From the NCBI RefSeq assembly GCF_000739875.1, contig NZ_BBJR01000035.1, forward strand, positions 84,714 to 148,713: DNA of 64,000 nucleotides, written 5' to 3'. Shown here piece after piece: positions 9,036-18,653 of the stretch. Origin of the DNA: Comamonas aquatica NBRC 14918 (GTDB lineage: Bacteria > Pseudomonadota > Gammaproteobacteria > Burkholderiales > Burkholderiaceae_C). Each line of letters begins with the position of its first letter. Position 1 is the stretch's first letter. Position numbers and translations under genes: made by a program. The notes beneath the pieces were generated by a model. It did not search any database. It was given only the letters and a program-made list of their open reading frames with translations, and was not told where the DNA came from.

Positions 9036-9147
9036 GCCGTGCACTGTATGCGAGCCGACCCCGTGCGCCAAGGGCAAGCCCCTAACCACAGGAGACAGCG
9101 CGTGCGCCGGCTTGCCGCTACGCTTGCGCCCAGGAGAGATGTAGCCC

Positions 9148-10398
9148 GTGACCACCCCACCCACCACCGCCCAGACGCACACGCACCGCCAGCTCTGGGT
9201 CATGCTGCTGGCCTTGCTCAGCGGTTTTGCGCTCAGCCAGGCGTTTCGCACCATCACCGCCATCCTGGCGCAGGGGCTGCAGCAGGATTTCGGCATCAGC
9301 GCCAGCTCCCTGGGCGCTTTCGCCGGGCTGTTCGGCCTGTCGTTCGGTGTGGCCCAGTTGCTGATGGGCATCGGCATGGACCTGTACGGCCTGCGCCGCA
9401 CCGTACTCACCGCCTTCCCGCTGGCCGCGCTGGGGGCGGGCGTGTCGGCCGCCGCACCCAGCTACGGCTGGCTGATGCTGGGCCAGCTGCTGATCGGCGT
9501 GGGCTGCTCGCCCGCCTTCCTGGCCTGCACCATCTTCATCGCCCGCCACTTTCCGGCCGACCGGTTTGCCTTCTTCTCGGGCCTGTCCATGGGTGTGGGC
9601 GGCCTGGGCCTGCTGTTCACCGGAACCCCGCTGGCATGGGTGGTGGAGCTGGGCGGCTGGCGCAGCGGCTTTTGGCTGCTGTGCGGGCTGTGCGTGGCGT
9701 CCTGGCTGCTGATCTTCGCCATGGTGCACGAGCCGCGTTTGCCGCAGGCGCCCAGCACGAACAAGGAATCCTGGGGCCAGGCCTTTGTGCGCCTGGCCGA
9801 GCTGCTGACCCTGCCCCACACCTGGGGCATGCTGGTGCTGGGCATGTCCTGCTACGCGGCCTTTCTGTCGCTGCGCGGCCTGTGGCTAGGGCCCCTGCTG
9901 ATGGACCGCCACAGTTTCAGCCTGGTCAGCAGCGGCCACGTGGCGTTCGGCGTGTCGCTGATTTCGCTGTTCACGCCCGCCATGTTCGGCCGCCTGGACC
10001 CGGGCACGCTGCGCCGCCGCACCTGGCTGGGCTGGCTGTCGCTGCTGATGGCCGCGCTGTTCGTGACCCTGGCGCTGTGGCACCACCCACTGGCCAATGT
10101 GCTGACCCTGGTCGCCATGGCCCTGCTGTCCGGCTACAGCCTGCTGCAGTACGCGGACGTGCGCGCCTCCTACCCCAACCACATGACCGGGCGGGCGCTG
10201 TCGCTGTTCACCATGTCCATGTTCCTGGGCGTGGCGCTGATGCAGTGGTTCACCGGCGTGGTGGCCGCCTGGGCCACGCGCCAGGGCTGGGAGGCCTACA
10301 CCGCCGTGGCCCTGACAATTGCCCTGTGGCTGGCCTGTGCCTCCACCGCCTACCGCCTGCTGCCGGCCTCGCCGCTGCTCAAGGCCACGGCTGCCTGA
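9148..10398 (+). CDS. Major facilitator superfamily transporter
   Basis: 416 residues and about twelve membrane helices. The MFS motif A region lies after helix 2 (GIGMDLYGLRRTVLT). Further family features are GQLLIGVGCSPAFLACTIFIARHFPADRF in helices 4-5, here seen as two halves of a typical MFS pattern. The GTG start at 9148 has AGGAGA (9132-9137) ten bases upstream. The substrate is unknown. The gene is divergent from ogt with 112 bases between the two starts. Confidence 0.85.
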   Translation: MTTPPTTAQTHTHRQLWVMLLALLSGFALSQAFRTITAILAQGLQQDFGISASSLGAFAGLFGLSFGVAQLLMGIGMDLYGLRRTVLTAFPLAALGAGVSAAAPSYGWLMLGQLLIGVGCSPAFLACTIFIARHFPADRFAFFSGLSMGVGGLGLLFTGTPLAWVVELGGWRSGFWLLCGLCVASWLLIFAMVHEPRLPQAPSTNKESWGQAFVRLAELLTLPHTWGMLVLGMSCYAAFLSLRGLWLGPLLMDRHSFSLVSSGHVAFGVSLISLFTPAMFGRLDPGTLRRRTWLGWLSLLMAALFVTLALWHHPLANVLTLVAMALLSGYSLLQYADVRASYPNHMTGRALSLFTMSMFLGVALMQWFTGVVAAWATRQGWEAYTAVALTIALWLACASTAYRLLPASPLLKATAA

Positions 10399-10534
10399 GT
10401 CCGGAGTTATGAGCAACCCACCTGGGGTGGAGGCCTGGGACTGACACCTGCATGGTCTGCCCAGGACTGACGCTCTACCAGGACACGTAAGGCCTCACAC
10501 GCCAGCCACAGGCCCACCCGCACCTTCCCCCGTT

Positions 10535-11746
10535 TTACAAGCTGCTGGCGCTGGATCCATCCCCGCGGTACAGCCAGGGCACATCCATCAGGCGGGCACC
10601 CAGCAGGCGCATGGACAAATCACGCCCCCAGCGCACCGGTCCGGTGGCGTGGAAGATGTTGCCATTGCGGATGGAGCGCGCCTGCACGCGGGCGTTGCGC
10701 TCCCAACGGTTCAGGGCATAACGGCGCAGCCGCAGCGCCACGTCCAGGTCGTCCATGGCCAGGGCGCGTTGCAGCTCGGCCGCATCCTCGATGGCCATGC
10801 CCGCGCCCTGGGCCAAGTAGGGGCGCATCGGGTGGGCGGCATCGCCAATCAACCCGACCAGGCCCTTGGCCATGCCTTCGGGCCCCTGCAAGGGTGTGCG
10901 GTCCGACAGCGGCCACAGGCGCCACGCCTTTCCGGCCGCAGGCACGCTGCGCACCAGGTCCTGCAGGCTGCTGGCGCAGCCCTGCAGCGCCTGCTCCAGG
11001 GCCTGGGCATTGGCGGCGTGGTCCCAGTGCTCCATGTCCTCGGGGGCTGCGCCCTCGATGATGACCACGATATTCATCATCTCCCCGCGGCGCACGGGGT
11101 AGTGCACGGCATGCATGTGCGGTCCCAGCCACACGGTCACTTCATTGCTGCGCCAGCCGGCGGGCACATCGGCCATGGGCAGCAGCGCACGGTACGCCAG
11201 ATGGCCCGACACCCGGGGCCGGCTGGCATCGCCCAACAGCGGGCCACGCAGCTTGCTCCACACCCCGTCGGCCAGCATCAGGGCATCCCCCTCGATCTCT
11301 TTGTTCAGCGAGGTGCGAATGGTGGTCACGCGCTCGGTGCCCAGCACCTCCACCACTTCCTGGCCAGGATTGATGAACACATCCGCGCGCTCACTGGCGG
11401 CATACCACAGCAGACTGTGCAGGTCGGCGCGGTGGATGGTGACATAGGCCGCACCGTAGCGGTCCACCATGCTCTGCCCCAGCGGCGCACCCGCCAGCAC
11501 CTTGCCGCTGCGGCCGCAGCGGGCCACCAGTTGCTGGGGCACGGACGCCACGGCGTGCAGGGCCTTCTGTAGCCCCCAAGCCTGCAAGCGGCGCACCACG
11601 TTGGGCCCCAGCTGCACGCCGGCCCCCACCTCGGAGAATTCCTGCGCCCGCTCAAACAAGCGTGCGTCCCAACCCGCGTGCGATGCGCCCAGAGCGGCGG
11701 CCATCCCTGCGATGCCGCCACCAGCAATCAATACTTGTTTTCTCAT
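10535..11746 (-). CDS. FAD-dependent monooxygenase (salicylate/3-hydroxybenzoate hydroxylase-like)
   Basis: 403-residue class A flavoprotein hydroxylase. The FAD-binding GGGIAG motif is at residues 9-14, the NAD(P)H/FAD DG motif at D160-G161, and GDAAHPMRP at 301-309. It would use NAD(P)H and O2 to hydroxylate an aromatic substrate. Similarity in layout is to NahG and 3-hydroxybenzoate 6-hydroxylase. No ring-cleavage genes sit nearby, so the substrate stays open. It faces the MFS gene convergently across 136 bases. Confidence 0.85.
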   Translation of the reverse strand: MRKQVLIAGGGIAGMAAALGASHAGWDARLFERAQEFSEVGAGVQLGPNVVRRLQAWGLQKALHAVASVPQQLVARCGRSGKVLAGAPLGQSMVDRYGAAYVTIHRADLHSLLWYAASERADVFINPGQEVVEVLGTERVTTIRTSLNKEIEGDALMLADGVWSKLRGPLLGDASRPRVSGHLAYRALLPMADVPAGWRSNEVTVWLGPHMHAVHYPVRRGEMMNIVVIIEGAAPEDMEHWDHAANAQALEQALQGCASSLQDLVRSVPAAGKAWRLWPLSDRTPLQGPEGMAKGLVGLIGDAAHPMRPYLAQGAGMAIEDAAELQRALAMDDLDVALRLRRYALNRWERNARVQARSIRNGNIFHATGPVRWGRDLSMRLLGARLMDVPWLYRGDGSSASSL

Positions 11747-11946
11747 GCGCTAAATTGTGGCGCCGAAACCGTGCGCAGCGCGCGAGCCGGCGCGGCAATC
11801 TCTGACGTCCAGCAAATCGGTCCCACAATTCATGCGGAACGCAGCGCAGGCACCACACCCAGGATTTAGTGGCGTCCGCAAGGCACGGGTTTGAAAATAC
11901 CCCAACCGCATTAAATAAAAAATCTATGAGATATTTAAAATCAATA
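11747..11946. other. Intergenic region upstream of the monooxygenase
   Basis: About 200 bases between the monooxygenase start and the H-NS terminator. The part nearest the monooxygenase is GC-rich; 11890-11946 is strongly AT-rich. No gene is visible. It must hold the monooxygenase promoter, but I cannot point to a convincing -35/-10 pair. Confidence 0.5.
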
Positions 11947-11966
11947 AAGCCCGCTGATGCGGGCTT
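11947..11966 (-). terminator. Hairpin terminator after the H-NS-like gene
   Basis: Perfect eight-base stem AAGCCCGC/GCGGGCTT with a four-base loop, four bases beyond the stop codon of the H-NS-like gene. On the minus strand it is followed by the T-rich stretch TATTGATTTT rather than a pure T-run. Confidence 0.7.
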
Positions 11967-11969
11967 GAA

Positions 11970-12260
11970 TCAAATTTCAAACTTGCTGCGGTCCTGATCT
12001 TGAATCCATTTTGGAGGCTTGCCACGGCCAGTCCAGGTTTCCCCGGTTTCAGGATGGCGATATTTGGGTGGCACCTTACTGCCAGCACCACCGCTGCGTG
12101 CAGCGCGCGCAGGCGGGAAAACATCTTCGGCCGTCAACCCATATTCATCCACCAGCGACCGCACTTTGGCCACAGCGTCCATCAGCTCGCGCTTGCGGGC
12201 ATCCTGGATTTGTTTTTCCAGTTCGTCACGTTGCTTCAACAGGTCTTGGTAAGAGGTCAT
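11970..12260 (-). CDS. H-NS family nucleoid protein
   Basis: 96 residues: an N-terminal coiled coil with a heptad-like run of Leu and Lys/Glu (QDLLKQRDELEKQIQDARK), a short linker, and the C-terminal H-NS DNA-binding core KYRHPETGETWTGRGKPPKW with the conserved W-TGRG-PPKW loop. It silences AT-rich DNA. The ATG at 12260 has AAAGGA nine bases upstream; an in-frame ATG two codons earlier (12266) is too close to that site. The gene has its own promoter-like -10 and a terminator, so it is monocistronic. Confidence 0.9.
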   Translation of the reverse strand: MTSYQDLLKQRDELEKQIQDARKRELMDAVAKVRSLVDEYGLTAEDVFPPARAARSGGAGSKVPPKYRHPETGETWTGRGKPPKWIQDQDRSKFEI

Positions 12261-12289
12261 TTGCATGCATCCTTTCGTTGATGAAAATG

Positions 12290-12295
12290 ATTATA
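12290..12295 (-). promoter_or_regulatory. Candidate -10 box of the H-NS-like gene
   Basis: A perfect TATAAT on the minus strand about 30 bases before the H-NS start. The region where a -35 box should lie (about 12312-12318) reads only weakly like TTGACA. The whole 12267-12485 divergent spacer is AT-rich. Confidence 0.4.
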
Positions 12296-12485
12296 GATAC
12301 CCGGAAAATGATTGAATGCATTTCTGCAGCATGCAACAGCGACTGAAGCGCATTCACAACTACGTATTTACCACATTCACGATTGGATTCACGGCCTGGT
12401 CACCCTGGTGAGTCTCTAGCGCCATAAGATCGATGCCATCTGTCACTGAATGGCCGATGGCATTCAATATTTTCCGGATTGAAAA

Positions 12486-13331
12486 GTGTCTACTTACTTG
12501 ATTGGAGATATCCAGGGCTGCGACAGCGCCTTGGTGCGCCTGCTGCAACACATCGATTTCTCCCCGAGCCGCGACACCCTGTACCTGCTGGGTGACCTGA
12601 TCAACCGGGGCCCGGCTTCCGCCGACGTTCTGCGCCGCTGCATGGAATATGGCGATGCGGTGAAACCCCTGCTGGGCAATCACGACCTGCATTTGCTGGC
12701 CAGTGCCCATGGGGTGCGCAAACCCGGGCGGCGCGATACTTTGCAAACCATTCTGGATGCCCCCGACCGCCAGGATTTACTGGCGTGGGTGGCACAACAA
12801 CCTTTGGCCCGGTGCCTGGAAAATCCCCAGGGGCAGCAGCTTTTAATGGTCCACGCCGGGGTTTTACCGCAATGGAGCCTGAAAGACGTGATGGCCCTGG
12901 CGCAGGAAGTCCACGATCATATTCGCAGCGAGGGATTGCCGGAGTTTCTGCAGCACATGTATGGCAATACGCCGAATCAATGGCATGCCACGCTGACAGG
13001 CCATGACCGGCTGCGCGTGATTGTGAATGCCTTGACCCGCATCCGGTTTTGCACGCCCGGTGGTGCCATGGATTTTGAAAGCGCGGAATCGGCCGAAGCG
13101 GCACCGGTCGGCCTGGTGCCCTGGTTTGAATGCCCGGACCGCCAGACACGCGATGTCATGGTCGCATTCGGCCATTGGTCGACCCTGGGATTGATCAACC
13201 GCCCCAACCTGATGGCACTGGATACCGGCTGCGTCTGGGGCGGCTGTCTCAGCGCCATGGAAATCGGCCATGATTTCACCGAGCGCCAATTGCACCAGGT
13301 GCACTGCGATCAAGCGCAGCAACCTGGGTGA
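12486..13331 (+). CDS. apaH: Symmetrical bis(5'-nucleosyl)-tetraphosphatase
   Basis: Hydrolyses Ap4A to two ADP. 281 residues with the metallophosphoesterase motifs GDIQG (7-11), GDLINRGP (36-43) and GNHD (64-67), then MVHAG and FGHWSTLG with metal-binding histidines further on. Length and motifs fit ApaH. The start is GTG at 12486 with only a weak GGA eight bases upstream. The base composition is a little less GC-rich than the neighbours. It faces rhlE, and the two share a bidirectional terminator. Confidence 0.93.
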   Translation: MSTYLIGDIQGCDSALVRLLQHIDFSPSRDTLYLLGDLINRGPASADVLRRCMEYGDAVKPLLGNHDLHLLASAHGVRKPGRRDTLQTILDAPDRQDLLAWVAQQPLARCLENPQGQQLLMVHAGVLPQWSLKDVMALAQEVHDHIRSEGLPEFLQHMYGNTPNQWHATLTGHDRLRVIVNALTRIRFCTPGGAMDFESAESAEAAPVGLVPWFECPDRQTRDVMVAFGHWSTLGLINRPNLMALDTGCVWGGCLSAMEIGHDFTERQLHQVHCDQAQQPG

Positions 13332-13353
13332 GCCACGGGCAAACGTTCACCCA

Positions 13354-13386
13354 CAAAAAAGCCACGCTAAAAAGCGTGGCTTTTTC
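13354..13386. terminator. Bidirectional terminator between apaH and rhlE
   Basis: Stem GCCACGCT (13361-13368) and AGCGTGGC (13373-13380) with an AAAA loop. It is flanked by a six-base A-run on the left and a five-base T-run on the right, so it can work as an intrinsic terminator for both converging genes. Confidence 0.9.
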
Positions 13387-13407
13387 ATCCTGCTGCCAAC
13401 GGCAGCG

Positions 13408-14826
13408 TCAGTAGCTGCCCGCAGGCTTGAACAGGGCGGCCACCTTGCGCTTGGTCTTCAGGCCAGGGGGCACCGCCTTGGGGCCGGTGCTGCCGGCGGC
13501 ATCCCAGGATGGCGTGTGGGCGTCGCTGGCCTCGTAGGGCTTGTCAAAGAAAGGATCGGCCGGCGCACTGCGCACAGGGCGGGCACCGCGCATCGGGCGT
13601 GTGCTGGGCATGGAGGCGCTTCGCTGCACCTCTTCGCGGCCAGCCACATCCCGGCGTGGATCGCGCTCGCGGTAGCGGCGCGCATCGGGCAATTCAATCG
13701 CTTCGACGTTGATCTTCTTCTTGATCAGCTTCTCGATGTCGGCCACCAACCGGGTGTCCGAACTGCTGACCATGGTCACGGCCAGGCCAGAAGCCCCGGC
13801 ACGGCCCGTGCGGCCAATCCGGTGCACGTAATCCTCGGCGTTGAACGGCACGTCGTAATTGAACACGGCCGGCACATCCTTGATGTCCAGGCCACGTGCC
13901 GCCACATCGGTACAGACCAGCAGATCGACTTCCCCCTGCTTGAAAGCTTCCAGGGCCTTCAGACGCTCGTCCTGGCTCTTGTCACCGTGCAGGGCCGCAG
14001 CGCGATAGCCATCGCGCTCCAGGGCGCGCGTCAGGCGCGCACAGCCCAGCTTGCTGTTGGAGAAAATGAACGCTTGGCGAATTCCGCGGTCCTTGAGGAC
14101 GGTGCAAATCGCACGGCGCTTGTCGTCGTCATTGGCGCTGTAAAAACGCTGCTCCACCGTGGACGCTGTCTCGTTGGGGCGCGCCACCTCAATGGTCACG
14201 GGATCTTGCAGGTAGCTGCTGGCCAGGCGCTTGATCTCTGGCGAGAAGGTCGCGCTGAACAGCAGGGTGGTACGCGCCTTGGGCAGGTGGCTCAGGATGC
14301 GCTGCAGATCGGGCAGAAAACCGATGTCCAGCATGCGGTCGGCTTCATCCAGCACCACGTACTCGACCTGGTTGAGCACCACGTTTTTGGCTTCGATATG
14401 GTCCAGCAGACGCCCCGGCGTAGCCACCAGCACCTCGACGCCTTTTTTCAGCTCCAGGGTCTGGGGCTTCATGTCCATGCCACCAAACACCACGGTGCTG
14501 CGCAGCTTGGTGTGCTTGGCATACAGCGCGATCTGCTGCGCCACCTGGTCGGCCAGTTCGCGCGTAGGCAACAGCACCAGGGCACGCACGGGATGGCGCG
14601 CTGGCGAGGCCGAGCTGTTCTCGTGCCGCATCAAGCGCTGCAGCAGCGGCAGCGAAAAGGCAGCGGTCTTGCCGGTGCCGGTTTGCGCTGCTCCCATCAC
14701 ATCCTTGCCGGTCAAAACCACCGGAATTGCCTGGGCCTGGATGGGGGTCATGGACTCGTAGCCCATTTCGGCCACGGCGCGTGCCAGAGGCTCCGCCAAG
14801 AGTAAAGAGGAAAAAGAGCTTGTCAT
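13408..14826 (-). CDS. rhlE: DEAD-box ATP-dependent RNA helicase
   Basis: 472 residues. Walker A AQTGTGKT at 47-54, PTREL at 87-91, ATPGR at 135-139, DEAD at 160-163 and SAT at 191-193. The second RecA domain has HRIGRTGRAG. A basic, disordered C-terminal tail of about 90 residues follows. This matches RhlE-type helicases, which act in ribosome assembly and mRNA turnover. I chose the ATG at 14826; an ATG at 14862 would add twelve residues without helicase similarity. Confidence 0.92.
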   Translation of the reverse strand: MTSSFSSLLLAEPLARAVAEMGYESMTPIQAQAIPVVLTGKDVMGAAQTGTGKTAAFSLPLLQRLMRHENSSASPARHPVRALVLLPTRELADQVAQQIALYAKHTKLRSTVVFGGMDMKPQTLELKKGVEVLVATPGRLLDHIEAKNVVLNQVEYVVLDEADRMLDIGFLPDLQRILSHLPKARTTLLFSATFSPEIKRLASSYLQDPVTIEVARPNETASTVEQRFYSANDDDKRRAICTVLKDRGIRQAFIFSNSKLGCARLTRALERDGYRAAALHGDKSQDERLKALEAFKQGEVDLLVCTDVAARGLDIKDVPAVFNYDVPFNAEDYVHRIGRTGRAGASGLAVTMVSSSDTRLVADIEKLIKKKINVEAIELPDARRYRERDPRRDVAGREEVQRSASMPSTRPMRGARPVRSAPADPFFDKPYEASDAHTPSWDAAGSTGPKAVPPGLKTKRKVAALFKPAGSY

Positions 14827-15037
14827 TGAGCCTGCTATTGTCGCACCGAGTACAGAAACCACCTTGTGAGGTCATTAAATCCAGCGTGATCTCGCGGATT
14901 CCGTCAGTTTTCAACCTCAAGGATCACAGGATTGGAGCCGTGGCGCCCGGTGCACGCAGGCCGGCTCCAAGGCGGTAGCTCACAGCTGGATGGGCCGTCC
15001 CATCCCACACTGGCGCGGCAGCCGCCGAACGTGAGCA

Positions 15038-15898
15038 CTACAGGCTGGCGGCCGAGAAGGTATCACAAGCCTGCACGGAGCCCGACTGCAAACCGGTGCG
15101 GAACCAGCGCTGGCGTTGCGCACTGGTGCCATGGGTGAAGCTGTCAGGCACCACCTGCCCGGTCTGCGCACGTTGCAGCGCATCATCACCGATCTTGGCC
15201 GCCGCGTTCATGGCCTCCTCGATGTCGCCCTGCTCCAGAATCTGGCGCTGCTGATCAGCATGGTGGGCCCAGACCCCGGCCAGGCAATCGGCCTGCAGCT
15301 CCAGCTTCACCGACAGGCGGTTGTAGGCCACCTGGCTGACACGGCCACGCATCTGCTCCACCTGGCCGCTGATGCCCAGCAAATGCTGCACATGGTGGCC
15401 CACCTCGTGGGCAATCACATAGGCCTGGGCAAAATCGCCCGGCGCGCCCAATTGGTTCTTGAGCTGGTCGTAAAAAGACAGGTCGATGTAGACCTTCTGG
15501 TCACCAGGGCAGTAAAAAGGCCCCATGGCCGCCTGCCCGGTGCCGCAAGCGGTGGGCACGGCACCGCGGAACAGCACCAGCCGCGGCTCACGGTAGGCAC
15601 CGCCGCCTTGCTGAAAAATCGGGCCCCAAACGTCTTCCGTGTCGGCCAGCACCGTGGACACGAACTGGGCCATGGTGTCATGGGCCGGTGGAGCCTGGGC
15701 TGGCGCCGGTGCCTGCACCACGCTGCCCCCGCCACTCAGCACGCCCAGCAAGGTCAGAGGATTGATGCCCAGCACCCAGCCGCCGATCAAGGCCACCACG
15801 ATGGTGCCGATGCCAATGCTGCGCCCTCCCAGCATCGGTGCACCGTCGCCGCGGCGATCTTCCACATTGTCGGACTGGCGATTGCCTTCCCATTTCAT
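15038..15898 (-). CDS. YpfJ-type neutral zinc metallopeptidase
   Basis: 286 residues: a cytoplasmic N-terminal tail with RRGDG, one membrane helix at about 28-52, a Pro/Ala linker and a periplasmic peptidase domain. The zinc motif HEVGHH starts at residue 164 and an ELQADCLAGVWAHH segment follows; both are hallmarks of the YpfJ family (PF04228). Its physiological substrate is unknown. The neighbours give no functional hint. Confidence 0.9.
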   Translation of the reverse strand: MKWEGNRQSDNVEDRRGDGAPMLGGRSIGIGTIVVALIGGWVLGINPLTLLGVLSGGGSVVQAPAPAQAPPAHDTMAQFVSTVLADTEDVWGPIFQQGGGAYREPRLVLFRGAVPTACGTGQAAMGPFYCPGDQKVYIDLSFYDQLKNQLGAPGDFAQAYVIAHEVGHHVQHLLGISGQVEQMRGRVSQVAYNRLSVKLELQADCLAGVWAHHADQQRQILEQGDIEEAMNAAAKIGDDALQRAQTGQVVPDSFTHGTSAQRQRWFRTGLQSGSVQACDTFSAASL

Positions 15899-16269
15899 CG
15901 GTTGCTCCTCTCATCGTCTGCGGGCCATCCCGTGCGCAGCATACCCGGCATGGCTTCCCGGTGGGGCAGGCCCGTGCGGGCCGGCGCACTCTCTGTCAAT
16001 CCGAAACTTTGCCACGGCCGCCATGCCATCTGGGCCACGGCCAGCATGGTCTGCAGCGGCCTGTGGACCCGGCTCGCAGGCTATGCCAGGAAAGCGCAGC
16101 GCGGTCGGCCAGGCTGTGATTCCCCCTATGGCATGTAGGCGGTTCCCGCCAGACTGCCTCCGGGTAATCCCGCTTTCGCGCACAGTTCGCCGCTGTTTGC
16201 ATTTATTTTCTGGAGCGGGACCGGTATAACCGAGCCATCCTTACTCTCCCGCTTGTTCCGCCACAGACA
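15899..16269. other. Intergenic spacer between ypfJ and the diguanylate cyclase
   Basis: About 370 bases between two divergent genes, GC-rich up to about 16190 and then more AT-rich. I see no convincing gene, repeat or RNA. It probably holds the promoters for both genes; the short AT-rich stretch at 16198-16230 is the likeliest promoter position for the cyclase. Confidence 0.5.
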
Positions 16270-17961
16270 ATGGTCGAGCCCCCCCCACCGATCCGCAGCC
16301 TGCGCACCCAGATCGCCTTGGTCTTCGGCAGTTTCTCTGCGGCCCTGGCCATGGTCGTGTGCTTCATCGCGGGCGAGGTTCTCAAGACACGGCTACAGAA
16401 CCAGGCGGGCACCGCACTGGGCATCGTGGCCCACAACGCGGGCAACCTGCTGCAGCAGGATTTGCAGCAGCAAATCCGCAGGGCCCAGGTGCTGGCCAGC
16501 TCTCCCGAGCTGTGGGAAGAGGGGCTGGACTCACCCTCCGTGGCGCAGCTGCTGCAACGCATGCAGCATTTGAACCCCTACAACGTGTGGATTGGTGTCA
16601 CCGACATCCATGGCCAGGTGCAGAACGCCACGGGCGGCCTGCTGCAGGGCAGCAATGTCAGCGAACGCCCCTGGTTTCAGGAAGCCTTGCGGGGCCCCTA
16701 CATCAGTGACGTGCATCCGGCCAAGCTGCTACAGAACCTGCTGCCGCGCAGTGCAACCGGGGAGCCCCTGCGTCTTGTAGATTTCGTCACCCCGATCTAC
16801 CAATCCGACAGCGGCAAACGCCTGGGGGTGCTCGGCATCCATGCCAACTGGGACTGGGTGCAGGGCGCGATGGACCGCTTGCTGCAGGGTCCTGCCAAAT
16901 ACAGCCAGCAGTCCATCTTCATCTTTGACCGTGCGGGCACGCTCATCTACGCCCCCGGCGGGGCAATCGCCCCCTACCTGGCGCTGGGGCAGGCCTACCC
17001 GAAAGCACTGGTCGGCACAGCCCCGCAGCCCCAGTTGGTCACCTGGAAAGACCGTCCCCAACCCTATCTGACGGCGGCCTTGCGCCTGCAGCCCCCCAGT
17101 GATGAGAACGACCTGGGCTGGTGGATCGTGGCACGCCAGCCGATGGAAACCGCGTACGCCGATGCCAACCGCGTGCTGTGGATGGCACTGGGCCTGGGCC
17201 TGGTCGCAGGATTGTTCGCTGCCTGGATTGCCTGGCGCCTGGCCCGCCATGTCAGCAACGACCTGAAACAGCTGGCCCAGGCCGCCACCCACGTGCAGAC
17301 GACCCACGACATCGACAGCCTTCCCCTGCTGCACAGCAACCGCGAAGTGTTCCAGCTGTCCCAGGCCCTGTCCGAGATGACGCACAAGCTGCTGCGGGCC
17401 AACGAGGAAATGCAGGAGCAGGTGCGCATCCGCACCCTGGAGCTGCAGCAGGCGAATGCCGAGCTGGAATGCCAGGCCAGCACCGACCCGCTGACGGGCC
17501 TGCTCAACCGCCGGGGCTTCGAGACCCAGGCCCAGGTGGCGCTGGCACTGGCCATCCGCAGCGGCCGCCCGCTGAGCGTGCTGACCCTGGACATCGACTT
17601 CTTCAAGCACATCAACGACCAGTTCGGCCACGATGCCGGCGACCTGGTGCTGACCAGCCTGGCCCACCTGCTGCGCAAACGCCTGCGCCAGGCGGACATC
17701 GTGGCGCGCTTCGGGGGCGAGGAGTTTGTGGTGCTGTTGCCCGACACCGATGGCGAGGATGCGCTGCGCACGGGCCACAGCCTGCTGCAGACCATCGAGG
17801 AAACACCCATTCCGCAGGTCGGGCACATCACCGCCAGCGCCGGGGTCAGCAGCCTGCAGGCGGGCGACGCGGACGGTCTGACCGACATGCTGCGCCGCGC
17901 CGACGATGCCCTGTACCAGGCCAAGCGTACTGGCCGCAACCGCGCCTGCCGCCAGGACTAG
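16270..17961 (+). CDS. Membrane diguanylate cyclase with dCache sensor
   Basis: 563 residues: helix 1 (about 12-35), a periplasmic dCache-like sensor (about 45-295), helix 2 (about 303-326), a HAMP-like and coiled-coil linker, and a C-terminal GGDEF domain. The active-site motif is GGEEF at 482-486, so catalysis is expected. An intact inhibitory site RQAD lies at 473-476, exactly five residues before it, predicting product feedback. It makes c-di-GMP in response to an unknown periplasmic ligand. Confidence 0.92.
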   Translation: MVEPPPPIRSLRTQIALVFGSFSAALAMVVCFIAGEVLKTRLQNQAGTALGIVAHNAGNLLQQDLQQQIRRAQVLASSPELWEEGLDSPSVAQLLQRMQHLNPYNVWIGVTDIHGQVQNATGGLLQGSNVSERPWFQEALRGPYISDVHPAKLLQNLLPRSATGEPLRLVDFVTPIYQSDSGKRLGVLGIHANWDWVQGAMDRLLQGPAKYSQQSIFIFDRAGTLIYAPGGAIAPYLALGQAYPKALVGTAPQPQLVTWKDRPQPYLTAALRLQPPSDENDLGWWIVARQPMETAYADANRVLWMALGLGLVAGLFAAWIAWRLARHVSNDLKQLAQAATHVQTTHDIDSLPLLHSNREVFQLSQALSEMTHKLLRANEEMQEQVRIRTLELQQANAELECQASTDPLTGLLNRRGFETQAQVALALAIRSGRPLSVLTLDIDFFKHINDQFGHDAGDLVLTSLAHLLRKRLRQADIVARFGGEEFVVLLPDTDGEDALRTGHSLLQTIEETPIPQVGHITASAGVSSLQAGDADGLTDMLRRADDALYQAKRTGRNRACRQD

Positions 17962-17970
17962 CGCAGGCGC

Positions 17971-17994
17971 AAAAAAGCCGACCAGAGGTCGGCT
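17971..17994 (-). terminator. Terminator of dcd
   Basis: Stem AGCCGACC/GGTCGGCT with an AGA loop. Read on the minus strand it ends in a run of six T. It lies about 28 bases past the dcd stop codon and is also just downstream of the converging cyclase gene. Confidence 0.85.
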
Positions 17995-18022
17995 GGGCGG
18001 GGGCAGGCCGTGTGCGGCCGGC

Positions 18023-18589
18023 TCAGGTGCGCGGCAGGGTCACGCCGTGCTGGCCCTGGTACTTGCCGTTGCGGTCCTTGTAGCTCATCTCGCACTGCTC
18101 GTCGCCCTGGAAGAACAGCACCTGGGCGCAGCCTTCACCGGCGTAGATCTTGGCCGGCAGCGGCGTGGTGTTGGAGAACTCCAGCGTCACATAGCCTTCC
18201 CACTCGGGCTCGAAGGGTGTCACGTTGACGATGATGCCGCAGCGCGCGTAGGTGCTCTTGCCCAGGCACACGGTCAGCACGTCGCGGGGGATGCGGAAAT
18301 ACTCCACCGTGCGGGCCAGCGCAAAGCTGTTGGGCGGGATGATGCAGTAGTCGCCTTCCATATCGACAAAGCTCTTCTCGTCGAAGTTCTTGGGGTCCAC
18401 CACGGTGCTGTGGATGTTGGTGAAGACCTTGAATTCACGGGCGCAGCGGATGTCGTAACCGTAGCTGGACGTGCCGTAGCTGATGACCTTCTTGCCGTCG
18501 ACCTGGCGCACCTGGCCGGGCTCGAAAGGCTCGATCATGCCGTGCTGCTCCGCCATCTGGCGGATCCATTTGTCGCTCTTGATACTCAT
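18023..18589 (-). CDS. dcd: dCTP deaminase
   Basis: Deaminates dCTP to dUTP for thymidylate synthesis. 188 residues, the normal length. Family motifs visible are [12 protein letters not shown], the [17 protein letters not shown] segment, [12 protein letters not shown] with the catalytic-site Arg/Ser region, and [18 protein letters not shown]. Upstream is guaD on the same strand, 64 bases away. There is no sign that dcd belongs to the purine island; it is a housekeeping pyrimidine enzyme. Confidence 0.97.
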   Translation of the reverse strand: MSIKSDKWIRQMAEQHGMIEPFEPGQVRQVDGKKVISYGTSSYGYDIRCAREFKVFTNIHSTVVDPKNFDEKSFVDMEGDYCIIPPNSFALARTVEYFRIPRDVLTVCLGKSTYARCGIIVNVTPFEPEWEGYVTLEFSNTTPLPAKIYAGEGCAQVLFFQGDEQCEMSYKDRNGKYQGQHGVTLPRT

Positions 18590-18653
18590 TGGGAAAATCC
18601 TGTTCGCTTGTTTTTTGATAGCGCCATGCGGCTATACAACCAGCGCAAGGGCC

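Noticed and set aside
10535..11746. The FAD monooxygenase as HpxO-type urate hydroxylase
   Set aside because: It lies 7 kb outside the purine island without the purine operator word, and the island already has PuuD; overall layout is that of salicylate-type hydroxylases.
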